A stretch of DNA of 64,000 bases from Paenibacillus sp. V4I3 (GCF_030817215.1 NZ_JAUSZA010000001.1:7104501-7168500), one strand, 5' to 3'; shown: positions 49,072 to 57,413, counted from the first letter of the stretch. Notes: a model not told the origin generated them from the letters alone. Translations and numbers: made by a program.

Positions 49072-50358
49072 TTAGCCTTCTACGCGATAAACGCTTTTGA
49101 TGGCGTGAATAACATCCATAGATTCGAATTGTCTCAGCACATTTTTCATACTGGCTTGGTTCGCATCATGTGTGATAATAATAATTTCAGCCTTCGGATT
49201 GGACTGGTTCGGGTGCTGGAACACAGACTCCAAACTAACTTCGTGCTGAGCAAAAATTTGCGTAATTTGTGCAAGTACACCCGCTTTATCTTCAACGTGC
49301 AGAAGAATAAAGTTTTTGGAAGCAATCTGTTCGTCCGTCTTCAGCTTCATTTCTTTATAAGGTGCTAGCACCGTACGTCCATTCACGCCCAGCCTCAAGT
49401 TGCGCACAACGGCAACCAAATCTGCTACGACGGACGTTGCCGTCGGCAGCTCGCCTGCTCCAGCACCGTAGAACATCGTTTCACCTACCGCTTCGCCTGT
49501 TACATACACAGCATTGAATACACCATTCACAGAAGCAAGCGGATGCGAGTTTTTCACCATAGTAGGCTGTACACTCACAGAGATATGACCATCATGATTT
49601 TCAGCAATACCAAGCAGCTTCACTTCGTAGCCTAATTTTTTGCCATATTGAATATCTTCTTTGGATACTTTCGAAATGCCCTTCACTTCAACATCACTCA
49701 GAGCAACATTGGCGTGGAAGCCAAGTGTTGATAAAATGGTCATTTTACGAGCAGCATCCAGCCCCTCAACATCAGATGTTGGGTCTGCTTCTGCGTAGCC
49801 AAGATCCTGTGCTTCTTTCAAAACATCGGCATAAGCAGCGCCTTCTTGACTCATTTTAGTCAAAATGTAATTGGTTGTACCGTTCACGATGCCCATAATC
49901 TTCGTAATGCGGTCAGAGGAGAAGCCCTCCACGAGTGCACGAATGATCGGAATGCCGCCGGCAACACTAGCTTCGTAAAATACGTCGCAGCCATGTTCAG
50001 CTGCTTTTGCCAAGATTTCAGCGCCATGCATCGCCATAAGATCCTTATTCGCCGTCACAATGTGCTTGCCGTTGCCTAGCGCAGTTAATATATGCTCTTT
50101 GGTAGCCGCAACGCCGCCCATAACTTCAACGACAACATCTATCTCACTATCACCAATAACGTCCCATACTTGTTCAGTCAGTTTATTTGCGTCTACTGAG
50201 ATGTTACGAAGCTTAGATTTATCTTGTACTAAAATTTTTGAGATTTCAATGGACGAGCCTGTTTGACGCTGTAAATCCTCTTGATGTCCTTCAATAATGC
50301 GGACTACACCTGTTCCTACTGTACCTAATCCGAGCAAACCAACCTTGATGGGTTTCAT
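49072..50358 (-). CDS. hom: Homoserine dehydrogenase
   Basis: A 428-residue NAD(P)-dependent enzyme of the threonine/methionine pathway. The nucleotide-binding fold VGLLGLGTVGTGVVRIIEG is at residues 6-24, the catalytic region VNGTTNYILTKMSQEGAAYA near 157-176 with GYAEADPTSDVEGLDAARK following, and a C-terminal ACT domain (about 350-425) for feedback control. AGGAGGTAAC lies upstream of the ATG at 50358. It is in the pheB-hom-thrB-pheA run. Confidence 0.96.
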   Translation of the reverse strand: MKPIKVGLLGLGTVGTGVVRIIEGHQEDLQRQTGSSIEISKILVQDKSKLRNISVDANKLTEQVWDVIGDSEIDVVVEVMGGVAATKEHILTALGNGKHIVTANKDLMAMHGAEILAKAAEHGCDVFYEASVAGGIPIIRALVEGFSSDRITKIMGIVNGTTNYILTKMSQEGAAYADVLKEAQDLGYAEADPTSDVEGLDAARKMTILSTLGFHANVALSDVEVKGISKVSKEDIQYGKKLGYEVKLLGIAENHDGHISVSVQPTMVKNSHPLASVNGVFNAVYVTGEAVGETMFYGAGAGELPTATSVVADLVAVVRNLRLGVNGRTVLAPYKEMKLKTDEQIASKNFILLHVEDKAGVLAQITQIFAQHEVSLESVFQHPNQSNPKAEIIIITHDANQASMKNVLRQFESMDVIHAIKSVYRVEG

Positions 50359-50389
50359 GTATTGTTACCTCCTGAATATTTTTTCTATC

Positions 50390-50872
50390 TTAACTGCCTT
50401 GACCGATGACCATGGCACGCTTAACTCCTTCTTGCGCTTGAAGTCGATTAATCATTTGACGGATCTCTTCCCCCATTGAGGAGGTCTCTACCGAAATGAC
50501 GACATTTGCCATACCCTGCAGAGGGATTGTCTGATGTATCGTTAATACATTCCCATCCAAATTAGCAATGAGTGCCAGTACACGAGACAGAATCCCGGAC
50601 CGATGCTCCAAATCCATGGATATTGTGATAATGCGCTCTCGTTCCAATTTGCTGAGCGGGTGAATACCATCCTTATACTTATAGAAAGCGCTGCGGCTGA
50701 GTCCGACTTGTTCAACGGCATCGTGAATCGTTTTCACTTCACCCCGTGCAAGCAGCTCCTTAGCTTGAGCTGTCTTGAGTACTCCTTCTGGCAATATATC
50801 TTCCCGGACTAAGTAGTACCTCTCAGGACCGGTGTGCTTGATCGTTTGTAAAAACTCTTTGCTTTCCGGCAC
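50390..50872 (-). CDS. pheB: ACT-domain regulatory protein PheB
   Basis: A 160-residue protein with a helix-turn-helix-like N-terminal half (about 25-72, KTIHDAVEQVGLSRSAFYKY) and a C-terminal ACT domain (about 80-155, RSGILSRVLALIANLDGNVL). B. subtilis pheB lies between obg and pheA. It was once called chorismate mutase-like, but the sequence fits a small amino-acid-binding regulator. Here it heads an operon with hom, thrB and pheA. The start ATG is at 50872, and the upstream 168 bases hold no evident riboswitch or T-box. Confidence 0.88.
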   Translation of the reverse strand: MPESKEFLQTIKHTGPERYYLVREDILPEGVLKTAQAKELLARGEVKTIHDAVEQVGLSRSAFYKYKDGIHPLSKLERERIITISMDLEHRSGILSRVLALIANLDGNVLTIHQTIPLQGMANVVISVETSSMGEEIRQMINRLQAQEGVKRAMVIGQGS

Positions 50873-51040
50873 TTCACCACCGTCCTCTCTGGAAAGACCA
50901 ATGTTCCTCTATAGAGGACATTATATCGAATCGCAAGGTTTGAAGCAATAGGCAATTCACATCTTATTCTTTTCATCTTTTGCAGCACCTAACTTCACTA
51001 TGATAAGCTGATAGTACTAGATTAGAAAGGGATCGCCTCC

Positions 51041-51550
51041 ATGATTACATTACGCATGATGTCTACGGCTCTCCTATGGAATAGCCAGAACGAATTACTA
51101 ATGATGAAACGCTCCTTAACGCGTTCGCTATCACCAGGATTATGGGCAGCTATTGGCGGTCACCTGGAGCCAAGTGAATTGAATAACCCGCGGGCAGCCT
51201 GTTTGCGCGAAGTGTGGGAGGAGACTGGCATTGAGCATGATGAAATCCAAGGGCTGCGCATGCAGTATGTTTTACTTCGATTGAATGGACATGAAGTTCG
51301 CCAGCAATTTTTTTATATCGGAACGACGGATGTGAACCCGCGAATCGTCACACCTGAAGGGGATCTACATTGGATTCCTAAAGAGCTTGTGTTAGAGCGC
51401 CCAATCCCTTATATTTTCCACAGCTTGCTTGAACATTATTTCACCGTAGGCCTTACTGAGCACCCATGGGTAGGCTCAGCAGGAATTCACATGGACACAG
51501 GTAAACCTACTATTCACTGGAACCCATTAGTAGATCCCCTGCAAATTTAA
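51041..51550 (+). CDS. NUDIX hydrolase
   Basis: A 169-residue NUDIX protein. The NUDIX box is present with a two-residue expansion: GGHLEPSELNNPRAACLREV followed by WEETGI (about 45-70), keeping the metal-binding REVWEE core. NUDIX enzymes cleave nucleoside diphosphates linked to other groups; the precise substrate is unknown. GGGATCGCCTCC lies before the ATG, giving only a weak ribosome binding site (AAAGGGA, 11 bases). A single-gene unit with its own terminator. Confidence 0.88.
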   Translation: MITLRMMSTALLWNSQNELLMMKRSLTRSLSPGLWAAIGGHLEPSELNNPRAACLREVWEETGIEHDEIQGLRMQYVLLRLNGHEVRQQFFYIGTTDVNPRIVTPEGDLHWIPKELVLERPIPYIFHSLLEHYFTVGLTEHPWVGSAGIHMDTGKPTIHWNPLVDPLQI

Positions 51551-51560
51551 TAAGAATAGC

Positions 51561-51600
51561 AAAAAAAGGCAGACATCGATTTCTCGAGTTCTGCCTTTTT
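51561..51600. terminator. Bidirectional terminator after the NUDIX and NlpC/P60 genes
   Basis: AAAAAGGCAGA and TCTGCCTTTTT arms form an 11-bp stem with T-runs on both strands. Confidence 0.93.
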
Positions 51601-51610
51601 GAACTGCTAG

Positions 51611-52399
51611 TTATAACGCACTGCCTCCAAATAAGAAACGATACTCCCAATGGCGATTGTCGATGGAATCAATTCGAACACCACCACTGTCTTTGGAGTA
51701 TGTTGACAAGATTTGTCCATTTCCTAAGTACATCGCCACGTGCGTAATGGTCTGTGTAGACTTATTAATACCGCTGTAATTCGATTGGCTTGTCCCTTTG
51801 TAAGACATGAAGAACATAAGATCGCCAGGCTTCAGATCGTGCCAATTTGTTTTGGCATGCCCGAGAGATTTCACATAACTCCCTTGGCCTCTAGAGTCAC
51901 TTGGCAGCTTCTTTCCAATGCCATCCAAGAAAGCTTGTCGGACAAAGTCTGAACAATCAAACGTTCTTGTATTATCACGACTTGATCCATATTCATAAGG
52001 CGTGCCTATATACTTTTTACCCGCAGCAATAATTTTTTGAACATTGGCACTTGTTGAACCTCCAGAACCACTGCCGGAACCACCATTCGTGTTGGAATCG
52101 CCAGGCGATGTAACACCTGATGCTTGTATGTATTTCGCGCTTGTGCTTATGTAACCCTCACGGCCGTCAGAAGCTTTCACTTTGTACCACCAACTATTCA
52201 CTTTGGACAGGATGGTAACTTTCTCGCCTTCCTTCAAGTACCGGATACGCGCAGAATTCTCATCTGCACTTTGGCGAAGACTGACACTGTTTATAATTCG
52301 ACCTGTTGATGCAGCCGAAGCTTCTTTAGGTAAAGGAATTGTCACAGCGCCAAAGATAAGGGCTGGAACAAGAACGAGGGTCAGCAGTTGTTTTTTCAT
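51611..52399 (-). CDS. Secreted NlpC/P60 (C40) peptidoglycan hydrolase with SH3 domain
   Basis: A 262-residue exported protein. Signal peptide about 1-29 (LTLVLVPALIFGAVTIPL), bacterial SH3 domain about 33-92 (NSVSLRQSADENSARIRYLK), a Gly/Ser-rich linker (about 98-118), and the NlpC/P60 domain with catalytic Cys in TFDCSDFVRQAFLDG (about 168) and His in TQTITHVAMYLGNGQ (about 216). Such enzymes cleave gamma-D-Glu-diamino-acid bonds in the cell wall. AGGAGG-type site CTAGGAGGCC precedes the ATG. Gap 52400-52584 beyond its start shows nothing recognisable. Confidence 0.93.
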   Translation of the reverse strand: MKKQLLTLVLVPALIFGAVTIPLPKEASAASTGRIINSVSLRQSADENSARIRYLKEGEKVTILSKVNSWWYKVKASDGREGYISTSAKYIQASGVTSPGDSNTNGGSGSGSGGSTSANVQKIIAAGKKYIGTPYEYGSSRDNTRTFDCSDFVRQAFLDGIGKKLPSDSRGQGSYVKSLGHAKTNWHDLKPGDLMFFMSYKGTSQSNYSGINKSTQTITHVAMYLGNGQILSTYSKDSGGVRIDSIDNRHWEYRFLFGGSAL

Positions 52400-52583
52400 G
52401 ATGTTGGCCTCCTAGCATTTTTGTGTTGCAGAACGAGAATCATTAGCATCTTCTTCCATTACGCAGACTATCTGGTTCGAAAGCTGCTATCCTTCATATC
52501 CATTCGTAATATAGGCCTTCTTTTAGTGGGTAGGAGCACAATTAATTGGCAATATACCTCTAACTTCTCAAGTTGATGGAAAT

Positions 52584-52630
52584 AAAAAAGCCTTCCCTTA
52601 GCTGAAAATACAGCACACAGGAAAGACTTT
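52584..52630 (-). terminator. Terminator after the TrpD-like gene
   Basis: AAGTCTTTCC pairs imperfectly with GGAAGGCTT and the minus strand continues with TTTTTTATTT. It begins within the last codons. Confidence 0.65.
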
Positions 52631-53702
52631 ATCCAATTTTGGCGGAGGAATCACGGATTTTCGGATGATCTTGAAGCGTAAAGTGATGACTCTGATCCAC
52701 CCATCGCTGCATGACTTTGTGGGCTTCTTTCCTTTGCAGCAGCGATTCCGCTAGTTGAAAGCCTTCTTCATAACTGCCCACTTTATCAAACCAAGTCAAT
52801 CGAAGTCCCGTATTAAAAATGACATGATCGCGTTCCCGTTTCAATTCCTCTGTATCTTCTCCAGCAATAATGCGCCGTACCATGGCAACCTGATCATCTT
52901 TACTTAAAGGCAGCAAGGGCTCACTCAGAAAGCCAAACTTTTGCGGTTCAACCACTCGCGACTCATCTCCCCAAGGGGTTACGATCCTTATTGTACTGTT
53001 CTGGTAGATCGGCAAATCCTCAGATCCTTCAATCCCATTGACAATATACACATTTTGAAAGCCAGATCGGATAGATATAGGAATCAGAGATTCCATCGCT
53101 TTTCGCTGATTGACGCCTATAATCATATTCATTGAACGTACGGGATTTATGACTTTCTCAACGATATTCATCACTGTTCGCAATCCTAACTGCTCGCGAA
53201 CCTGTTTCAGCTTCCCTAGCGGCGGACAAAGCTGTTCGGTGTGAAGAAATCCAATATGCAGGTGAAACAACATCGTTTCCCATGCTTTAACTGACAAATC
53301 TATCGCAACACCGAAGCTTTCTAATAGTTCTTTCATTGCGGTCCCCTGTCTCGGCGGAAGCGAATCACCTCCATGCAGTACCTGGGAGAAACCCACTGAA
53401 GCAAGAAGGAGGCTAACTGGCAGTGTGATAGGAAAATATTGGCGGCCTTCCGTTGGTCCCGCACAATTGAGTGAATCCGCAAAAGTGTGATAATTCAAAG
53501 AGTAGCTGCGGAAAACATCAATAAATGCCATCAGCTCTTCGTCAGCTTCCCCTTTCATACATAGGGCCATTAAGAAAGCTGCACATTGAGCATCTGTGGA
53601 ATCTCCTCTGGCCATCTCATGTGCTGCTTCCACAGCTTCCTCATAAGATAAATCACGTGATCCTTGCATTCCGGTTCCCATCGCTTGAATCCATCTTTTC
53701 AT
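52629..53702 (-). CDS. TrpD2/YbiB-like glycosyltransferase-family protein
   Basis: A 357-residue protein of the anthranilate phosphoribosyltransferase fold (helical domain about 1-70, catalytic-type domain after it). Segments GGDSLPPRQGTAMKELLESFGV (split near residue 115) and VEKVINPVRSMNMIIGVNQRK align with TrpD. However, the PRPP-binding GTGGD loop is replaced by NCAGPTEGRQYFP (about 83-95), as in TrpD2/YbiB proteins that bind nucleic acid rather than act in tryptophan synthesis. No other trp genes are near. ATG at 53702 lies 7 bases after GGAGG. Confidence 0.75.
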   Translation of the reverse strand: MKRWIQAMGTGMQGSRDLSYEEAVEAAHEMARGDSTDAQCAAFLMALCMKGEADEELMAFIDVFRSYSLNYHTFADSLNCAGPTEGRQYFPITLPVSLLLASVGFSQVLHGGDSLPPRQGTAMKELLESFGVAIDLSVKAWETMLFHLHIGFLHTEQLCPPLGKLKQVREQLGLRTVMNIVEKVINPVRSMNMIIGVNQRKAMESLIPISIRSGFQNVYIVNGIEGSEDLPIYQNSTIRIVTPWGDESRVVEPQKFGFLSEPLLPLSKDDQVAMVRRIIAGEDTEELKRERDHVIFNTGLRLTWFDKVGSYEEGFQLAESLLQRKEAHKVMQRWVDQSHHFTLQDHPKIRDSSAKIG

Positions 53703-53705
53703 CAA

Positions 53706-54082
53706 AATTCCTCCTTCCTCATCTCGTTACACTTCATTTAGTGTTATATTTATTGACATAAAATTATGTTTATTAGTAAAATCGTAATCTTTTTCTTTAT
53801 ATGTGTCAAGTTTTATGACATTAATCAGCGTTTGAACGCAAAAAGAACGACTTACGCCGTCCTTAGGTGATAGTATTTATACAGGTTGAAGCCCACAAAC
53901 CAGAAACCAGAAAACAGAAATCAAAACACATAATAACCGAATACAGAAAAACATAGTTATTTACCGAAACATTATGCAACTATCCTTAATCTCATCAGCT
54001 CAGCAAAATCTATAACCATGCTAAATAAGGAGTAAGCCCTGCCCCCCTAACCCCCCCAAAAAAAATTTAACTTCTTAAACGC
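53706..54082. other. AT-rich intergenic region with G-tract segment
   Basis: A gap of about 415 bases between the TrpD-like gene and obg with no gene. It holds a possible leftward terminator at about 53838-53866 (AGGACGGCG.../CGTTCTTTTT), purine-rich sequence at 53896-53950, and on the minus strand three G-tracts (7, 6 and 3 G) at 54037-54057. A promoter for the TrpD-like gene must lie near 53710-53800. Confidence 0.5.
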
Positions 54083-54113
54083 AAAAAAACACTCATCCTT
54101 AGGACAAGTGTTT
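54083..54113 (-). terminator. Terminator after obg
   Basis: AAACACTTGTCC pairs with the inverted arm ending AGTGTTT and runs into seven T on the minus strand. Confidence 0.9.
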
Positions 54114-54121
54114 CTATCGTT

Positions 54122-55423
54122 CTAATGCTTCTCATCAAATTCGAAGTCAAAATCACCAATTTGGATCGTCTGCCCATGGACAGCTCCACGTTTACGCAAT
54201 TCGTCATCGATTCCTATACTACGCAAAATACGAGCAAAACGAGCGATGCCGTCCTGTGTGCTGAAGTTCGTTCGTTTGATCAACTTCTCAATGGAAGGAC
54301 TTTCAACAATGAATACATCGTTCTCTCGACGAATCGTGTAATCATTCTCCTCGCGCTTCTCGAAGCGATACACTTTTCGTTCTTCTTTATCAGCTACACC
54401 CTCTACTTCAGGAGCATTCGGGATACTTTCTACAATATCCGAGATCTTGTAGAGAAGCTCCTGTACGCCACCTCGCGTCAAAGCAGAGATTGGATAAACC
54501 TCAAACTCTTTGCCATCTGCCGCCATCTGCTCCTTGAATAAAGTCAGATTGTCCTCTGATTCCGGCATGTCCATCTTGTTGGCAACAACAATTTGCGGAC
54601 GCTGTTCCAGCTTGGCATTATAGAGCTTAATTTCCTCATTAATCTTGAGGAAATCTTCGTAAGGATCACGGCCGTCTGCAGCAGACATGTCCACGACATG
54701 CACAATCACTCGCGTCCGTTCTACGTGACGCAGGAACTCATGACCGAGTCCCACGCCCTCGTGGGCCCCTTCAATAAGACCGGGAAGGTCCGCCATAACG
54801 AAGCTGCGTCCATCACCAACATCCACAACCCCGAGGTTCGGGGTAAGGGTTGTAAAGTGGTACGCCGCAATTTTTGGTTTTGCGGCAGAAACAACCGACA
54901 ATAGCGTGGATTTCCCAACGCTTGGGAAGCCTACTAAACCGACGTCGGCCATGACCTTCATCTCTAGCACAACCCAACGCTCCACGCCTTCTTCGCCGTT
55001 CTCAGCAATTTCTGGCGCTGTTACGCGTGCTGTTGCGAAGCGTGTGTTGCCTCGGCCGCCTCGGCCACCCTTAGCCACAACAACCTCTTGACCATGACGC
55101 GTCAAATCGGCGATAACCTCTTGCGTATCATCATCGATGATGGTTGTGCCCGGCGGGATGCGAACAACCATGTCCTCTGCGTTAGCGCCATGCATCGACT
55201 TGTTACGACCCTTCTCGCCGCGCTCCGCTTTAAAGTGCTTCTGATAACGGAAATCCATCAATGTACGCAGACCCTCGTCTACACGGAATACAACATCGCC
55301 GCCGTTTCCACCGTCGCCACCTGCTGGACCGCCCTCTGGTACATATTTCTCACGGCGGAAAGCAACTAAACCGTCGCCACCGTCGCCACCTTTAACAAAT
55401 ATCTTCGCTTTATCAACAAACAT
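54122..55423 (-). CDS. obg: GTPase Obg (CgtA)
   Basis: A 433-residue essential GTPase linked to 50S assembly, stringent response and, in Bacillus, sporulation initiation. The glycine-rich Obg fold (about 1-158, MFVDKAKIFVKGGDGGDGLV), the GTPase domain (about 159-335; G1 GFPSVGKSTLLS, G3 DLPGLIEGAHEG, G4 NKMD) and the C-terminal OCT domain (about 352-433) are all present. GAGGTG precedes the ATG by 5 bases. It follows spo0B, with one inverted family A hairpin in the 52-bp gap. Confidence 0.97.
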   Translation of the reverse strand: MFVDKAKIFVKGGDGGDGLVAFRREKYVPEGGPAGGDGGNGGDVVFRVDEGLRTLMDFRYQKHFKAERGEKGRNKSMHGANAEDMVVRIPPGTTIIDDDTQEVIADLTRHGQEVVVAKGGRGGRGNTRFATARVTAPEIAENGEEGVERWVVLEMKVMADVGLVGFPSVGKSTLLSVVSAAKPKIAAYHFTTLTPNLGVVDVGDGRSFVMADLPGLIEGAHEGVGLGHEFLRHVERTRVIVHVVDMSAADGRDPYEDFLKINEEIKLYNAKLEQRPQIVVANKMDMPESEDNLTLFKEQMAADGKEFEVYPISALTRGGVQELLYKISDIVESIPNAPEVEGVADKEERKVYRFEKREENDYTIRRENDVFIVESPSIEKLIKRTNFSTQDGIARFARILRSIGIDDELRKRGAVHGQTIQIGDFDFEFDEKH

Positions 55424-55440
55424 TTCTACACCTCAACTAA

Positions 55441-55470
55441 GGAGAGACTTTGGTCTTGGACCAAAGAGCC
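55441..55470 (+). repeat. Single inverted family A hairpin between spo0B and obg
   Basis: Plus strand: GGAGAGACTTTGGTC, TTG, GACCAAAGAGCCC. The flanks GGAGAGACTTTG and CAAAGA-CCC are those of the aspS units, but the inner stem GAGC/GCTC is replaced by GGTC/GACC, a fully compensated change. Orientation is opposite to obg. Confidence 0.85.
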
Positions 55471-55475
55471 CTTTA

Positions 55476-56231
55476 TTATGTACGAAACGGTAACCGCAAT
55501 GTGATGACCGCTTCTTCCTCTTGCCAATCATTATGCTCCAGTGAATAAGAATTTACTTTCGAAAGGAGGGTTTCCTTCACGGATTTTTCAAGTTGCTCCC
55601 GGTTATAGGGGCCTTGATATACAAAATCAAGCAGTAAGCCATCTTCTTGAACATCAAATTCCAAGCTGAGTGTACCACTTTCACCGTCACTTGCCGCAGC
55701 ATGCTCTTGAACGCATTCCACGGTTTGACGTACCAATCTTTCGATGAGGCCGTCATGCAGAGGAAGTTGTCCAAGATTGATTTCTTGATCTAATTCAACC
55801 TCCAGCTCTAATGATTTCGACTGGACGCGAAACAGCAGTAAGAAAGCAATTAACGATGGAATACCTAACTTGGAGAGATTACTTTCCTGCTGCATAGTCA
55901 TTTTTATTTTTTCCATATAGGGCTGTAAATTATCAAACTTCTTTAATTGAATATAACCAAACAAAATTTGGGTATCGTTCATCCAATCGTGACGTAGGCG
56001 ATTTATGACCTGAATTAACTTCAGTTGAGACAGTTGTTCCTGTTGACGGAGCTCTTGGCTCCATTTCTCTTCCAATCTACTCGCTTCCAACTTGAAGGCG
56101 GTATAACCGCAAAAGACTATGATCAATAGTAATGCGCCCCTGACAATCCAGGGTTCCACAAACATCATTCCCGTTAATCCTATGAGCACAAGTGCTAATA
56201 AATAAACTTGCGTACTGCCCGCTCGCTTCAT
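55476..56231 (-). CDS. spo0B: Sporulation initiation phosphotransferase Spo0B
   Basis: A 251-residue phosphorelay protein that passes phosphate from Spo0F to Spo0A. Two N-terminal hydrophobic stretches (about 10-45) may anchor it in the membrane, unlike the soluble B. subtilis protein. The phosphoacceptor helix is VINRLRHDWMNDTQILFGYI (about 76-95), with His in RHDWMND. The C-terminal domain is a degenerate kinase fold with no ATP-binding boxes. The rplU-prp-rpmA-spo0B-obg order is conserved in Bacillales. Confidence 0.9.
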   Translation of the reverse strand: MKRAGSTQVYLLALVLIGLTGMMFVEPWIVRGALLLIIVFCGYTAFKLEASRLEEKWSQELRQQEQLSQLKLIQVINRLRHDWMNDTQILFGYIQLKKFDNLQPYMEKIKMTMQQESNLSKLGIPSLIAFLLLFRVQSKSLELEVELDQEINLGQLPLHDGLIERLVRQTVECVQEHAAASDGESGTLSLEFDVQEDGLLLDFVYQGPYNREQLEKSVKETLLSKVNSYSLEHNDWQEEEAVITLRLPFRT

Positions 56232-56383
56232 TCCCCGTTCGCTCCGTTCTCCCTGCTTTGTAACCGTTCATCCAGTATATCATGATGTACTAGCAAACTT
56301 CACCAAACAAATGAGAAAACCTCTGCCCTCGGCCATTCGAGATGAGTGACCGCGTTTAGAGGTTTGTTCGTACTAGGAAAAAA

Positions 56384-56415
56384 ATCCCTGGGCGGGCTTA
56401 TCGCTCGCCAGGGAT
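56384..56415 (-). terminator. Terminator after rpmA
   Basis: ATCCCTGGCG pairs with CGCCCAGGGAT (one bulge) and is followed by TTTTTTTCC on the minus strand. Confidence 0.9.
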
Positions 56416-56420
56416 TCAAA

Positions 56421-56732
56421 TTATGCTTCTAAAGCTGCAGCCACAGGAGCTACATCAACTGGGTATACGCTCACTTTTTTGCGATCGCGGCCCCAACGCT
56501 CGAATTTCACTACGCCTTGTACCAAAGCGAAAAGCGTATCATCCGAACCGATGCCTACATTCGTTCCTGGGTGAATTTTCGTACCGCGTTGGCGGTAGAG
56601 AATGCTTCCAGCAGTAACGGTTTGACCGTCAGCACGTTTAGCGCCAAGGCGCTTAGAGTGTGAGTCACGTCCGTTCTTTGTGGAACCCACCCCTTTTTTG
56701 GAAGCGAAAAACTGGAGATCCAATTTCAACAT
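56421..56732 (-). CDS. rpmA: 50S ribosomal protein L27 with cleavable N-terminal extension
   Basis: A 103-residue L27. The N-terminus MLKLDLQFFASKKGVGSTKN carries the Firmicute extension ending LQFF-A, which the Prp protease removes to expose the residues that reach the peptidyl-transferase centre. The core RDSHSKRLGAKRADGQTV and QRGTKIHPGTNVGIGSDDTL is normal. AAGGAGG lies 7 bases before the ATG. prp lies immediately upstream, 4 bases away. Confidence 0.97.
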   Translation of the reverse strand: MLKLDLQFFASKKGVGSTKNGRDSHSKRLGAKRADGQTVTAGSILYRQRGTKIHPGTNVGIGSDDTLFALVQGVVKFERWGRDRKKVSVYPVDVAPVAAALEA

Positions 56733-56736
56733 GGTG

Positions 56737-57090
56737 TTATCCTCCTTTGTGATAGATTGTTTCAATCGTTATATAGTCACCGTAATTGTCTGCAATGGTT
56801 TGTAGCATGACGACCATTGATTCTAGAATCAATTGGACCTTATTCCATGTCTCCGGAACAGATCGTGTACTTTCTGGGATTGTAACATCCATCAAGCCTC
56901 GTTCCATCTCGTGAATGGGAATCACGCCCGTCAGTGATTCAATCGAATTATAAGTACCAAACGTTACCGCCGATACTGCAGCGCAGACTAGGTCTTTGCC
57001 GGGTACGTCATATTCAGCATGGCCTTCCACTACAAAAGATGAGATCTGAGGTGAATCCGGTGCAAGACGCTCTATGGTCACATAGATCAT
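56737..57090 (-). CDS. prp: Ribosomal-processing cysteine protease Prp
   Basis: A 117-residue cysteine protease (YsxB) that cleaves the N-terminal extension of L27. The catalytic His and Cys are in VEGHAEYDVPGKDLVCAAVS (about residues 22-41). The gene sits between rplU and rpmA as in all L27-processing Firmicutes, 11 bases after rplU. Length is normal. Confidence 0.95.
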   Translation of the reverse strand: MIYVTIERLAPDSPQISSFVVEGHAEYDVPGKDLVCAAVSAVTFGTYNSIESLTGVIPIHEMERGLMDVTIPESTRSVPETWNKVQLILESMVVMLQTIADNYGDYITIETIYHKGG

Positions 57091-57101
57091 AAGGCTGCCT
57101 C

Positions 57102-57413
57102 TTACGCTTGGATTTTCTCAACTACTACTCTTGTATACGGTTGACGATGACCTTGCTTTTTGTGATAGTTCTTTTTCGGCTTGTACTTATAAACGATGAC
57201 TTTAGCGCCTTTGCCGTGTTTCTCCACTTTCGCGGAAACTGTAGCACCAGCAACCAACGGAGCACCTACTACTAAGCCACTCTCTTTGGAAACCAAGAAC
57301 ACACGATCAAAAGAAACAACTTCACCTTCAGCTGCGTTCAATTTCTCGATGTAAAGAACATCGCCCTCTTGAACTTTGTACTGTTTACCACCTGTTTCAA
57401 TAATTGCGTACAT
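57102..57413 (-). CDS. rplU: 50S ribosomal protein L21
   Basis: A 103-residue ribosomal protein beginning MYAIIETGGKQYKVQEGDVL, with the C-terminal signature YKPKKNYHKKQGHRQPYTRV. The ATG at 57413 lies 8 bases after AGGAGG; another ATG two codons upstream is too close. First gene of rplU-prp-rpmA, with a structured leader of the L21 type. Confidence 0.97.
   Translation of the reverse strand: MYAIIETGGKQYKVQEGDVLYIEKLNAAEGEVVSFDRVFLVSKESGLVVGAPLVAGATVSAKVEKHGKGAKVIVYKYKPKKNYHKKQGHRQPYTRVVVEKIQA

Noticed and set aside
50873..51040. A T-box or riboswitch before pheB-hom-thrB-pheA
   Set aside because: No T-box core or terminator/antiterminator pair is visible in the 168-base gap.
52388..52576. 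A rightward 62-residue frame in the gap before the NlpC/P60 gene
   Set aside because: No ribosome binding site, and it overlaps the start of the opposite gene.
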